64,000 nt of DNA from a bacterium (GTDB taxonomy: Bacteria > Planctomycetota > JAFGQW01). Below, piece by piece: positions 7,101-15,911 of the stretch. The position numbers and the translations under genes are program-made. Numbering within the stretch: the first letter of the stretch is position 1; each line of letters starts with the position of its first letter. Where the stretch lies: contig JAUHXU010000005.1 of NCBI GenBank assembly GCA_030426805.1, positions 310,001-374,000 of the forward strand, written 5' to 3'. The notes beneath the pieces were generated by a model, which made no database searches, was not told where the DNA came from, and saw only the letters and a list, made by a program, of their open reading frames with translations.

Positions 7101-9377
7101 ATGACGACACGACGACACGCGCCGCTGCTGTTCGCGCTCGGTGCGATCGCCGTCGTCGTCGCGCTCGCCACGATCCGATACGCGCCGCCCGCCCCCGTGT
7201 CGGCCGACGCGCCCGATCGCGAGTTCTCGGCCGATCGTGCACGCGCGATGCTCGCACGGGTGCTCAGCCCCGAGCGCCCCCACCCGGTCGGGAGCCCCGA
7301 AGCCGACGCGGTGCGCAACCGACTGCTCGCAGCGCTCGCCCGACTCGGCATCGAAGCCGACGTCCAGGAGGCGTGGCTCGACGCCGGCGCCGGTCGCGCG
7401 ATGCGTGTCCGCAACGTCGTCGCTCGCCTGCCCGGCCAGCGCTCGCGCGGCACCGACGAACGCGCGATCCTCCTGGCCGCGCACTACGATTCCGTCGGTG
7501 CCGGCCCCGGTGCGAGCGACGACGGGATCGGTGTCGCGACGCTGCTCGAAGTCGCCCGCGCGCTCCGCGCCGGCCCACCGCTCGAGCGCCCCGTCGTGCT
7601 GCTGTTCGACGAGGGCGAAGAAGCCGGCCTGGTCGGCGCGCGCGCGTTCGTCGACGACCACCCGCTCGCGAGCGACCTCCACGCGGCGATCAACGTCGAG
7701 GCGCGCGGGACGCGTGGGCCGAGCCTGATGTTCGAGACCGGCGCGAACAACCTCGCGCTGATCCGCCTGCTCGCCGACAACGTCGCCCGACCGGTCACGT
7801 CGTCGCTGTTCGAGACCTTCTATCGCGCGATGCCGAACGACACCGATTTCACGGTGTTCCGACGCGCCGGACTGTCCGGATACAACTTCGCGATCATCGG
7901 CGGCGCGGCGAACTACCACACGCCGAACGACGATCTCGCGCACGCCGACCCCGCGAGCCTGCAACACCATGGCGACAACGTGCTCGCGCTCACCCGCGCG
8001 CTCGCGCGAACCGCCGACATCCGCGCCGATCGCGACGCGGCCTACTTCGACGTGCTCGGGTTCGGCGTGGTCGCATGGCCGGACCACTGGACGCTGCCGC
8101 TCGCGATACTCGGGGTATTGCTCGTCGTCGCGAACGTGTTCATCGACCGGCAACGAGCGGGCTTGCGCCGCGGGGTGCTGGTCGGCGCGGCCGTGTGGGT
8201 CGTCGCCACCGCGGTCGCGATCTTCGCCGCGTACGGACTCAACGCACTGGCGTTGCCGATCCACGGCTGGCTGCTGATGCCGCCCCGTGTCGGCATCGCG
8301 AGCAGCGCGTGGTGCGTCGGGGTCGCGGCCCTGCTGGGCCTCGCCGCGGCGCGGATCGGCTTCTGGCCGCTGTGGGGCGGGGCGTGGATCACGATCGCCG
8401 TTCTCGGCCTCGTGCTCGCGGTCGCGGCCCCGGGCGCCGCCTACTGCCTCACGCTCCCGGCGATCGTCGCGGGTGCGTCGGGCCTGCTCGCGCGCACGCT
8501 GCGGCGCGACGCCGCGGAGTCGCTGCTCGCGGCCGTGCTGCCGTCGACCGCGTTCGCGCTGCTCGTCGTGCCGATCGCGTTCGGGCTCTTCGACGCGTTC
8601 GGCCCGAACATCGCCGGACCCGTCGCGCCGCTCGCAGCGACGCTGATTCCGGCGTGCGCGATGACATCGCGCCGCACGACCGCCGCCATCGCGATCGGCG
8701 GGCTTTCGGTCGCGATCCTCGTCACGGCGTGGGTCGTCGCGTCGCCGCACGATCGCACGACACGCCCGCAGCGCGCGAGCCTGATCCACCACCGCGTCGC
8801 GGACGAAGCCGCGCAATGGTACGTCGCGCCGTCCGGTCGAGCAGTGCCGGGGGTCGTCGCGCGCGCGCTCGGCACCGGAGCACCGACCGCATTCCGCGCG
8901 GACCATCGGCGGGCGATCGTCGTCGCACCGATCGACGGCCCCGCGGTGGACGCGGCCCCCGCGCCGACCCTCGAAGTCCTGCGCAGCCGCCCGGTCGCCC
9001 GTGGCCGACGGTTCCGGGTGCACGTCGCCTCGCCCCGCGGCGCGCCGATCGTGACGGTCCGCCTCCCCGACGGCTTCCTCTACGCGAGCGCCTACGTCGC
9101 CGTCGACGGGGAGCGAATGCGCATCGCACTGCCGCCGCCCGGAACCAGCGGCCAGGTGACCGTCATCCCGATGCCTCCGGAGGGTGCCGAGATCGACGTG
9201 ACGATCCGCCCGGCGGAAGGAGCGTTCCGAGGCCTCGACGTCATCGTGTCGGACGTCACGTACGGCCTCCCGACGATCGCCGACTCCCTCCGCGCCCGGC
9301 GCGACACCGTCGCGGTCCCACACCGCGACGGCGACGTGACGATCGTGTCACGCGTGGTACGCCTGCCCGCGGAGTGA
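7101..9377 (+). CDS. Membrane-anchored M28-family zinc metallopeptidase
   Basis: 758 residues from ATG 7101 (GGGGAG eight bases upstream). One N-terminal transmembrane (TM) helix (LLFALGAIAVVVALATIRY) is followed by an M28 aminopeptidase domain with visible co-catalytic zinc ligands and catalytic acids: HYD at 128-130, SDD with D140/D141, DEGEEAG at 170-176, NVEARG with E200 and NYHTPNDD with H273. After about residue 310 come roughly eight TM helices, then a C-terminal beta-type domain of about 180 residues. This order (TM, M28, multi-TM, lumenal-type domain) resembles eukaryotic ER metallopeptidase 1 and vacuolar membrane proteases. The catalytic domain is expected on the outer side of the cytoplasmic membrane. 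The substrate is unknown. An alternative start at 6963 is possible. Confidence 0.85.
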   Translation: MTTRRHAPLLFALGAIAVVVALATIRYAPPAPVSADAPDREFSADRARAMLARVLSPERPHPVGSPEADAVRNRLLAALARLGIEADVQEAWLDAGAGRAMRVRNVVARLPGQRSRGTDERAILLAAHYDSVGAGPGASDDGIGVATLLEVARALRAGPPLERPVVLLFDEGEEAGLVGARAFVDDHPLASDLHAAINVEARGTRGPSLMFETGANNLALIRLLADNVARPVTSSLFETFYRAMPNDTDFTVFRRAGLSGYNFAIIGGAANYHTPNDDLAHADPASLQHHGDNVLALTRALARTADIRADRDAAYFDVLGFGVVAWPDHWTLPLAILGVLLVVANVFIDRQRAGLRRGVLVGAAVWVVATAVAIFAAYGLNALALPIHGWLLMPPRVGIASSAWCVGVAALLGLAAARIGFWPLWGGAWITIAVLGLVLAVAAPGAAYCLTLPAIVAGASGLLARTLRRDAAESLLAAVLPSTAFALLVVPIAFGLFDAFGPNIAGPVAPLAATLIPACAMTSRRTTAAIAIGGLSVAILVTAWVVASPHDRTTRPQRASLIHHRVADEAAQWYVAPSGRAVPGVVARALGTGAPTAFRADHRRAIVVAPIDGPAVDAAPAPTLEVLRSRPVARGRRFRVHVASPRGAPIVTVRLPDGFLYASAYVAVDGERMRIALPPPGTSGQVTVIPMPPEGAEIDVTIRPAEGAFRGLDVIVSDVTYGLPTIADSLRARRDTVAVPHRDGDVTIVSRVVRLPAE

Positions 9378-9386
9378 CACCGCTGA

Positions 9387-10451
9387 TCAGAAGCCGAGCA
9401 CGAGGGAGACCGCATTCGACGTGCGAAAGCCGACCGACGATGCCGGATCGGTCACGGTCGCCTGCGCGTGAATCCGCACACCGGCGAGGGATCCCGCGCT
9501 CGGCAACGGCACCGGAATCGTCCCGGCGCCACCGGGGTCGAGGCCAATGGGTGCGAGCGGCGACAGCCGGGCCGCGATCATCGCGAACAGCGCCGGCGGG
9601 TCCAACAGCAACGTGCAGCCGCCACCGAGGTCGATCGGCGACGCAGCGAGACGGCGTGCGAGGTAGATCGCGGCGACCCCATTCGCCGGGCCGTCGATGA
9701 TCGCGAAGCCGAACCCGGCGTCGCCGAGCCGTGGCACGGCGGTCGGCGCGAGCGTCATCGGCGGGGTGCCGCAGCCGGTGCCGTACGACGTGGACGTCGC
9801 GGCGGGACCGAACGTGATTACGAGACGGGGCGGCGTCGCCGACTCGCGGCTCGCGAACAGCGTCGCGCTGCGGAGCGTCTCGTCGACGCGGATGAGCCAG
9901 CCGTGGTTGGCGCTCGGCGCGTCGGCCCACGACTGCACGTCGGCGGCGAGACCGGGCGACGTCCACACGGTCGACCCCAGCACCGACGCGACCGGCGCGC
10001 TCGCCGAGACCGCCGCGACGAAGTCGCCGCCCGGCTGTTGCCACGTCGTCGTGCTGAAGTGCCGATGCACCCATGTCGCGTCGCCCGTCGTCGCGGCCGC
10101 CCCGGCGCCGACGCCCGTGCTCGACGTGCCCTCGCCCCACGACGCGAGGACGCGATGGAGCGTGGCAGGTCGACCGACGCCCCGTGTCGCGTTGACGCGT
10201 GCTTCGAGCCGAGCCTGCAGGACCCGCGAACCGGGCGGGAGCGATCCGGCGACGTCGAACCGCACGAGGGCCCGACGCAGCCCCTGGTGGTTCGTCCGTC
10301 CGGCCACGACGACCGGCCCCGCGCCGTTGCTCAACGATGCGCTGTCCGCGAAGATCGAGTTGTCCCGATCCGGCACGAGCGCGACGGTCGTCTGAGCGCC
10401 GAGTCCGGCGGCCGCGAGCACGACGACGGCAATCCAACAGAGCGATCGCAT
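9387..10451 (-). CDS. Secreted DNRLRE-domain protein with GTGC-type C-terminal domain
   Basis: 354 residues from ATG 10451 (AGGAGGT six bases upstream), with signal peptide SLCWIAVVVLAAAGLGAQ. Residues about 25-210 match the DNRLRE pattern: a start DRDNSIFADSASLSNGAG, then RRALVRFDVAGSLPPGS, LHRVLASWGEG and a final block ATLFASRESATPPRLVITF. From about residue 220 a second domain begins TSYGTGCGTPPMTL and ends VGFRTSNAVSLVLGF, with two Cys likely to form a disulfide. This C-terminal domain recurs in the subtilisin-like protease at 58738-60630 and is familiar from many planctomycete secreted proteins. The likely role is an extracellular or surface beta-sandwich adhesin or structural protein. 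It converges on the M28 gene with only nine bases between the stops. Confidence 0.75.
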   Translation of the reverse strand: MRSLCWIAVVVLAAAGLGAQTTVALVPDRDNSIFADSASLSNGAGPVVVAGRTNHQGLRRALVRFDVAGSLPPGSRVLQARLEARVNATRGVGRPATLHRVLASWGEGTSSTGVGAGAAATTGDATWVHRHFSTTTWQQPGGDFVAAVSASAPVASVLGSTVWTSPGLAADVQSWADAPSANHGWLIRVDETLRSATLFASRESATPPRLVITFGPAATSTSYGTGCGTPPMTLAPTAVPRLGDAGFGFAIIDGPANGVAAIYLARRLAASPIDLGGGCTLLLDPPALFAMIAARLSPLAPIGLDPGGAGTIPVPLPSAGSLAGVRIHAQATVTDPASSVGFRTSNAVSLVLGF

Positions 10452-10576
10452 CGGCACCTCCTCGTCGGGGAGCGTAGACCGCGTCGAACAAGCCCCTGTG
10501 CAGCGACGGTGAAGATCGTCGATTCCTCGGACGGTCGCGGGGCGGCTCCCCATCATTCCCCCGGTCGGTCTCTCGC

Positions 10577-10582
10577 TATAGG
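10577..10582 (+). promoter_or_regulatory. Candidate -10 element upstream of the kinase gene
   Basis: TATAGG lies immediately before an ATG at 10583. If it is a real -10 element, transcription would begin downstream of that ATG, which favours the GTG start at 10628. No clear -35 is seen. Confidence 0.25.
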
Positions 10583-10627
10583 ATGGCCGACCGACCACCG
10601 CGAAGGCCCGCGAATCACCGGAGCTCC

Positions 10628-13318
10628 GTGAACCGACCCCCGCCACCCGACGACGAACTCGCCGCCTTTCGCGCACGCCTCGCCGAGGACGTCGCGAACG
10701 ACGCCGTCGCTCCGCTGGAGGACTACATCGCGGCATTCCCGGGCGACGCGTGGGCGATCGCGCGCGAATACCTCGCCGCGACGGGTACGAGTACCCCGGC
10801 CGGCGACGACGACGGCGACGACGCGCCCGGCGCGGGCGACCGATTCGGGGACTACCGGATCGTCCGCGAGCTGGGGCGCGGCGGGCAGGCCGTCGTCTTC
10901 CTCGCGGTGCACGAACCGCTCGGTCGCGAGGTCGCGCTGAAGCTGCTCCTCGGTCTCGGCTCGCGATCCGACGTCGTGCTCGCGCGCTTCCGCCGCGAGG
11001 CGATGATGGCGTCGCGCCTCGATCACCCCGGCATCTGCACGGTCTACGAGGCCGGTCTGCACGGTGCGATCCCGTTCATCGCGATGCGCTACATCGCCGG
11101 CGGCAGCCTCGCCGGGCTGATCAGCGAGACCAAGCACGACGTCACGCCGGCCGACCCGATCAGTTACATCTCGCTCGGCTCGTTCGACCTCGACGAGGAA
11201 GCGGACGCCGTGCGCGAGGCGACCGACGCCGCGGACGCGAAGCCGAGCAGCCCGATCACCGGCGACGAACTGACGCGGATCCTCCGCTTCGGTGAGGAGG
11301 CGGCCCGCGCACTGCACGAGGCGCACGAAGCCGGCGTCGTTCACCGCGACGTCAAGCCCGGCAACATCCTGATCGACGACGGCGGCCGCCCGGTCATCGT
11401 CGATTTCGGGCTCGCACACGGCGACAGCGACGACTTCGACACGATCACACGCTCCGGCGAGATCTTCGGCACGCCGGCCTACATGAGCCCCGAGCAATTG
11501 CTCGCGCAACGGCTGCGCGTCGACCGCCGCACCGACGTCTACTCGCTCGGCGTCACGCTGTTCGAGTGCCTCACGCTGCGCCGTCCGTTCGAGGGCCCCA
11601 CGCGCGAGGCGCTCTACCACGCGATCCAGACGAAAGACCCGCCCGACCCTCGCACGCTCAACGCCGCGATCCCGCGCGACCTCGTCGTCGTGCTCGAGAC
11701 CGCGCTCGAGAAGGACCGGGACCGCCGCTACGCGACCGCCGAAGCGCTCGCGGACGAACTCCGTCGCGTCCGGTTGCGCGAACCGATTCACGCGCGCCCG
11801 GCCGGCCCGTGGCTCCGGCTCCGCCGCTGGGCACAGCGCAACCCGGCGCTCGCGGCGGCGACGGCGATGCTGTTTCTCGGTCTCGTCGCCGGCCTCGTCG
11901 CCGCGCTCTTCTACCTCGACGAGAAGACACGATTGCTGCACGCCGAGACGGTCGCACGACGCGATGCCGAGGAGCAGCGCGATCTGATCGATCGGATCGC
12001 CGACGCGACGCGCCTCGACGATCTCGTCCACAAGGCCGACCACATGATCTGGCCGGCGATCCCGGACCGGATCCCGATGATGCGCGAGTGGCTCGACCGC
12101 GCGGCCGACCTCGTCGCGACGCGCCCCGCCCACCGGGCGACCCTCGCGACGATCGAAGCGCGCGGCACGCGCGACGAAGACGGATGGCGCTTCCCCGACG
12201 TGGGCGACGCGTGGAAGCACGATCGGTTGACGCGATTCGTCGAGCGGCTCGACGCGTTCCGCGACGGCAAGGCGAGCCCGTTCGCGAACGTCGCGTCGAT
12301 GAACGAGCGGGTCGCCTACGCGTCGACGGTCGAGCAGCGAACGCTCCGCGACGTCGCCGACCGATGGGACGCTGCCGTGCGCGCGATCGCGACGAGTCCG
12401 AAGTACGCCGGCCTGCGCATTGAGCCCCAGCTCGGCTTGATCCCGATTGGCGCGGACCCAGCGTCGGGCTTGTGGGAGTTCGTCCTCGACGCGAGCGGCG
12501 ACGAACCCGCGCGCGGCCCGAACGGCCGTTTGCAGATGACGGCCGACAGCGGCATCGTGCTCGTGCTGATCCCGGGTGGGTCCTTCCGGATGGGGTCGCA
12601 AATCACGGATCCCGAAGCGCCGAACTTCACGACGCAGGAGACGAAACACGAGCTGCACGTGCACGACGTGCGTCTCTCGCCCTTCTTCCTGTCGAAGTAC
12701 GAGATGACGCAAGGGCAGTGGACCCGCATCGCGCATCACAACCCGAGCTTCTGGCGTGCCGGCGCGGAGCATCGAAAGACGCTCGCGACGCCGGTGCACC
12801 CCGTCGACAGCGTTTCATGGGTCGACTGCTCCGAGATGCTGCCGCGCCTCGGCCTCGTGCTCCCGACCGAAGCGCAGTGGGAATACGCATGCCGCGCCGG
12901 AACCCATACGGCCTACTCCACCGGCGCCGCGGACGCGTCGATCACCGGACACGCGAACATCGCGAGTGCCGAGGGTGCCGAGTACTACCCGGCCGGCTGG
13001 GCACACGTCGCCGGTCTGCTCGACGGCTACGCGATCCCCGCTCCGGTCGGGACCTACGAACCGAATCCGTTCGGGCTCCACGACGTGCACGGCAACGTCC
13101 GCGAATGGTGTCGCGACCGATTCCTGCCGTATGAGAACGCGGTGCGCCCCGGCGACGGCGAGCGCCTCGGCGCCGGACCGCGAGAACGGTATCGCGTCTT
13201 CCGAGGAGGTCAGTACGACATGCTCCCCGGACGGGCGCGCTCCGGGTACCGCAGCGGTGACGGACCGGCGATCACGAATCGCGCGTGGGGCGTGCGCCCC
13301 GCTCGACCGCTGCAGTAA
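10628..13318 (+). CDS. Ser/Thr protein kinase with one TM helix and C-terminal FGE-sulfatase-like domain
   Basis: 896 residues from GTG 10628 (GGAG just upstream); ATG 10583 would add 15 residues. A short acidic N-terminal region leads to a Hanks-type kinase with GRGGQAVVF (P-loop), VALK, HRDVKPGN (catalytic D241), DFG and SPEQ. A single helix (AAATAMLFLGLVAGLVAALFYL) near residue 420 splits the cytoplasmic kinase from an external part. The C-terminal ~250 residues form a SUMF1/FGE-like domain: IPGGSFRMGS, KYEMTQGQW, LPTEAQWEYACRAGT, GLHDVHGNVREWC and FRGGQYD...RSGYR. The paired cysteines of true formylglycine-generating enzymes are not seen in the RGG block, so this is probably a ligand-binding domain. 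It ends six bases from a convergent sigma-factor gene. The likely role is a signalling receptor. Confidence 0.9.
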   Translation: MNRPPPPDDELAAFRARLAEDVANDAVAPLEDYIAAFPGDAWAIAREYLAATGTSTPAGDDDGDDAPGAGDRFGDYRIVRELGRGGQAVVFLAVHEPLGREVALKLLLGLGSRSDVVLARFRREAMMASRLDHPGICTVYEAGLHGAIPFIAMRYIAGGSLAGLISETKHDVTPADPISYISLGSFDLDEEADAVREATDAADAKPSSPITGDELTRILRFGEEAARALHEAHEAGVVHRDVKPGNILIDDGGRPVIVDFGLAHGDSDDFDTITRSGEIFGTPAYMSPEQLLAQRLRVDRRTDVYSLGVTLFECLTLRRPFEGPTREALYHAIQTKDPPDPRTLNAAIPRDLVVVLETALEKDRDRRYATAEALADELRRVRLREPIHARPAGPWLRLRRWAQRNPALAAATAMLFLGLVAGLVAALFYLDEKTRLLHAETVARRDAEEQRDLIDRIADATRLDDLVHKADHMIWPAIPDRIPMMREWLDRAADLVATRPAHRATLATIEARGTRDEDGWRFPDVGDAWKHDRLTRFVERLDAFRDGKASPFANVASMNERVAYASTVEQRTLRDVADRWDAAVRAIATSPKYAGLRIEPQLGLIPIGADPASGLWEFVLDASGDEPARGPNGRLQMTADSGIVLVLIPGGSFRMGSQITDPEAPNFTTQETKHELHVHDVRLSPFFLSKYEMTQGQWTRIAHHNPSFWRAGAEHRKTLATPVHPVDSVSWVDCSEMLPRLGLVLPTEAQWEYACRAGTHTAYSTGAADASITGHANIASAEGAEYYPAGWAHVAGLLDGYAIPAPVGTYEPNPFGLHDVHGNVREWCRDRFLPYENAVRPGDGERLGAGPRERYRVFRGGQYDMLPGRARSGYRSGDGPAITNRAWGVRPARPLQ

Positions 13319-13324
13319 CGGCGG

Positions 13325-13903
13325 CTACCCGAGCTTGCGCGAGAGCCGTCCCAGCGCGCGCGCGAGCAGATTCCGCACCGCCGACTCGCTCCGCTCGATC
13401 CGCTCGGCGACCTGCGCGCTCGTGAGTCCGGCGAGCCGCGTCAGCAGGATCACCTCGCGCTCGAGTTCCGGCATCTCGTCCAGCGCCGCCTCGATCCGCG
13501 CGACGCGCTCGCGACGCTCGAGCACGTCGGCGGGACCGCCGAGCGCGTCACAGATCGCATCGGCGACCGGATCGCGGTTGTCGGCGCCGCCGTGCGTGAC
13601 GAGGCGACCGATGTCGCGCTTGTCCGCTTTCCAGTAGCGCTGCTTCTCGACGATCTTGCGGCGCGCCATCGTGAACAGCCACTGCTTGAACGCCGCGTCG
13701 CCGCGATACTCGACGCCGTCGACGCTGCGAATCAGCTCGCCGCACACCGATTGCGCGAGGTCGGACACGGTCTCCCAGCGGCGGACCTCCGGCCCCATGC
13801 GAAGCCGCAAGTAGGCGCGAAGCCCGGGGAGATGCTCGTCGATCAGCTGCTGCAGCGCGTCGTCGTCACCGTTCTGTGCGCGCCTCAGCAGTTCCGCATC
13901 CAC
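13325..13903 (-). CDS. RNA polymerase sigma factor, ECF-like
   Basis: 192 residues. Region 2 is seen in LLRRAQNGDDDALQQLIDEH, DLAQSVCGELI and FKQWLFTMARRKIVEKQRYW; region 4 in ALDEMPELEREVILLTRLAG and a helix-turn-helix TSAQVAERIERSESAVRNLL. Length and domain pattern fit planctomycete ECF sigma factors that accompany Ser/Thr kinases. The start lies six bases after the SSS symporter stop on the same strand, so it may be the last gene of the minus-strand operon, and its 3' end almost touches the convergent kinase gene. Its regulon cannot be deduced. Confidence 0.85.
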   Translation of the reverse strand: MDAELLRRAQNGDDDALQQLIDEHLPGLRAYLRLRMGPEVRRWETVSDLAQSVCGELIRSVDGVEYRGDAAFKQWLFTMARRKIVEKQRYWKADKRDIGRLVTHGGADNRDPVADAICDALGGPADVLERRERVARIEAALDEMPELEREVILLTRLAGLTSAQVAERIERSESAVRNLLARALGRLSRKLG

Positions 13904-13909
13904 GATCCG

Positions 13910-15658
13910 TCACCGCTTCGGGAAGAACGCGTCGATCGTCGCATCGGACGGTGGCTTCGTCACGAGCGACACCGCGACGAGCGCGACCGCGCCGGCCGCC
14001 AGCGCGAGCGCCGCAGGCATCAGCCCGCCGGCGAGCACGTATTCCCCGCCGAAACCGGACTCGCGGAAGTAGTAGAACCAGACCGCCATCGCCGCGATCA
14101 CGCTCGCGAACGCGCCGGCCTTCGTCACGCGCCGCCAGTAGAGCGACGCGAAGACGAGCGGGAAGAGCGCGCTGAAGCCGCTGAAGCACCAGACGGCGAG
14201 GTCGAACACGTTGGCCCCGGCCTTGTCGGCCCACATCGACAGCCCGTAGGTCAGTGCGACGATCGCGACGATGAACGCGCGCGCGATCCAGACGATCCGC
14301 CGCTCGTCGTAGCGCGCGGTGTCGCCGTCGCGGCGGCGCGCGCGGTGCAGCACGATGTCGTTCGTGAAGATCGTGCCGAGGCACAGGAACTGCGAATCGA
14401 GCGACGACATGATCGCCGCGAGGACACCGGCACCGACGAGGCCGACAATGACCGGATCGCCGATCATCGTGCTCACCATCGCGCCCAGCGTCGCGGATAT
14501 TCGATCGGGCGGCAGCACCGGCAGTACGCCGGACGCCCAAATGCCGATCAGCACGCACGGCACCCAGACGATCATGATGAATATGGGGTGCGCGATCACC
14601 GTGAGTTTGAACGTCTTCGCGCGCCGGGCCGTCAGCCAGTTCTGGAACAGGTGCGGGAACATCCCGACGCTGAGCGGGATCACCATGTAGCTCAGGAACA
14701 TCAGCCACGGGATCCCGAACTCGCGCTTGAACGTGCCGACCGTGGCCTTCGTCTTCGGGTGGCGACGGTCGAACTCGACGTCGATCACCGTGCGTGCCTG
14801 GTGCGGGCGCAAGTTGCCGTTCTCGCGGATGTCGGCGACCTGCTCGGCAGACAGCGGGTGTGTCACGCGCCCGACGACCCGCGGCGTCGGATGTTCGACG
14901 AGCCGTTTCGCCTTGCGGTCGTAACCGTGCGTCTGGATCGCCTCGCCCTTGTCGTTGATCTGCATCCCGATCTTCGTCGCGTTCTCGGGGCCGCCGAGTC
15001 GGTTGGCGATCAGCCAGAACGCGAGCACGCCCATGCACATGAACACGAGTGTCTGGAACGTGTTGGCCCAGATCGTGCCCCGCGAGCCGCCGCCGAACAC
15101 GTAGGTCAGCACGACGAGGCTCACGACGAGGCCGGTCAGCCACAGCGGGATGCCGCCGGCCCACCGGGTGCCCGGGTTCGGAAACAGATCGGGAAACGCA
15201 CCGGCGGTGACCGGGAGCACGAACTTGCCCGCGGCGAGCACGCCGATGAGCAAGTACGGCAATACGAGCCCGACGAGGATCGGGAAGAGCAGGTAGCCCA
15301 ACGCGTCCGACTCGAACCGCGCGCGGAAGAACTGGATCTGCGTGACGAAGCCGTGGCGCTTGCCGTGCGCCCACAGCCGGATCCCGATCAGGAAGAACAC
15401 CGCGGCGTGGATCAGGCCGCTCGCCGACGCCATCAGCCCGTACGTGCCGATGCCGCGCTCGAACGCCTTGCCGGTGGAACCGACGAGCGCGAACCCGGTC
15501 ATCGTCGTGCCGAAGACGCTCATCAACAGCAGGAACGGCCCGATCGAATTGCTCGCGACGAAGTAGTCGCGGCTCGTGCCTCGAAACAGGCGGGTCGCGA
15601 GAACGCCGAGCCCGAGCAGCAGCGCGAGATACCCGACGATGATCAACAGCGGCGTCAT
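13910..15658 (-). CDS. Sodium:solute symporter (SSS family)
   Basis: 582 residues from ATG 15658, one base after the DUF3311 stop (TGACATG). About 13 TM helices follow the SSS order, beginning LLIIVGYLALLLGLGVLATR and including the conserved GTSRDYFVASNSIG, FGGGSRGTIWAN and AAIMSSLDSQFLCLGTIFTNDI blocks. An unusual hydrophilic stretch of roughly 95 residues (about 220-315, rich in charged residues) is inserted before EFGIPWLMFLSYM. The family cotransports Na+ with sugars, amino acids or carboxylates; the substrate is not evident here. DUF3311-SSS pairs are common, and here they follow two secreted beta-propeller proteins. Confidence 0.9.
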   Translation of the reverse strand: MTPLLIIVGYLALLLGLGVLATRLFRGTSRDYFVASNSIGPFLLLMSVFGTTMTGFALVGSTGKAFERGIGTYGLMASASGLIHAAVFFLIGIRLWAHGKRHGFVTQIQFFRARFESDALGYLLFPILVGLVLPYLLIGVLAAGKFVLPVTAGAFPDLFPNPGTRWAGGIPLWLTGLVVSLVVLTYVFGGGSRGTIWANTFQTLVFMCMGVLAFWLIANRLGGPENATKIGMQINDKGEAIQTHGYDRKAKRLVEHPTPRVVGRVTHPLSAEQVADIRENGNLRPHQARTVIDVEFDRRHPKTKATVGTFKREFGIPWLMFLSYMVIPLSVGMFPHLFQNWLTARRAKTFKLTVIAHPIFIMIVWVPCVLIGIWASGVLPVLPPDRISATLGAMVSTMIGDPVIVGLVGAGVLAAIMSSLDSQFLCLGTIFTNDIVLHRARRRDGDTARYDERRIVWIARAFIVAIVALTYGLSMWADKAGANVFDLAVWCFSGFSALFPLVFASLYWRRVTKAGAFASVIAAMAVWFYYFRESGFGGEYVLAGGLMPAALALAAGAVALVAVSLVTKPPSDATIDAFFPKR

Positions 15659-15659
15659 G

Positions 15660-15911
15660 TCAGCGCGCGTCACCTTCCGCCGCAGCGTCTTCGAGGTGGT
15701 CCGGCCAGGCCCAGAAGCACACCCACGCCCACAACGCGGCGGCGAGCAGCGAGTAGAGCGCGTGATACGCGAGCCCGATCGGAATGAAGCCGAGCACCGG
15801 CGTGCGGTCGTCCCACCACCAGAAGTCCTGGTGGAGGACGCCGAGCACGATCGCAGCGACGGTCACGACGGCCGCGCGGCGACGATAGCCGGGCCCGCTA
15901 GCGACCGGCAT
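15660..15911 (-). CDS. DUF3311 small membrane protein
   Basis: 83 residues with two TM helices. The block HQDFWWWDDRTPVLGFIPIG followed by LAYHALYSLLAA is characteristic of DUF3311, a small protein found beside SSS symporters. Its start overlaps the 3' end of the beta-propeller gene upstream by 14 bases and its stop is one base from the symporter start. It is likely a symporter subunit or assembly factor, inferred from this conserved pairing. Confidence 0.85.
   Translation of the reverse strand: MPVASGPGYRRRAAVVTVAAIVLGVLHQDFWWWDDRTPVLGFIPIGLAYHALYSLLAAALWAWVCFWAWPDHLEDAAAEGDAR

Noticed and set aside
6833..9700. Long open frame on the plus strand across the M28 gene in another frame
   Set aside because: Arg/Pro-rich and without motifs; the overlapping M28 frame has complete zinc and catalytic residues.
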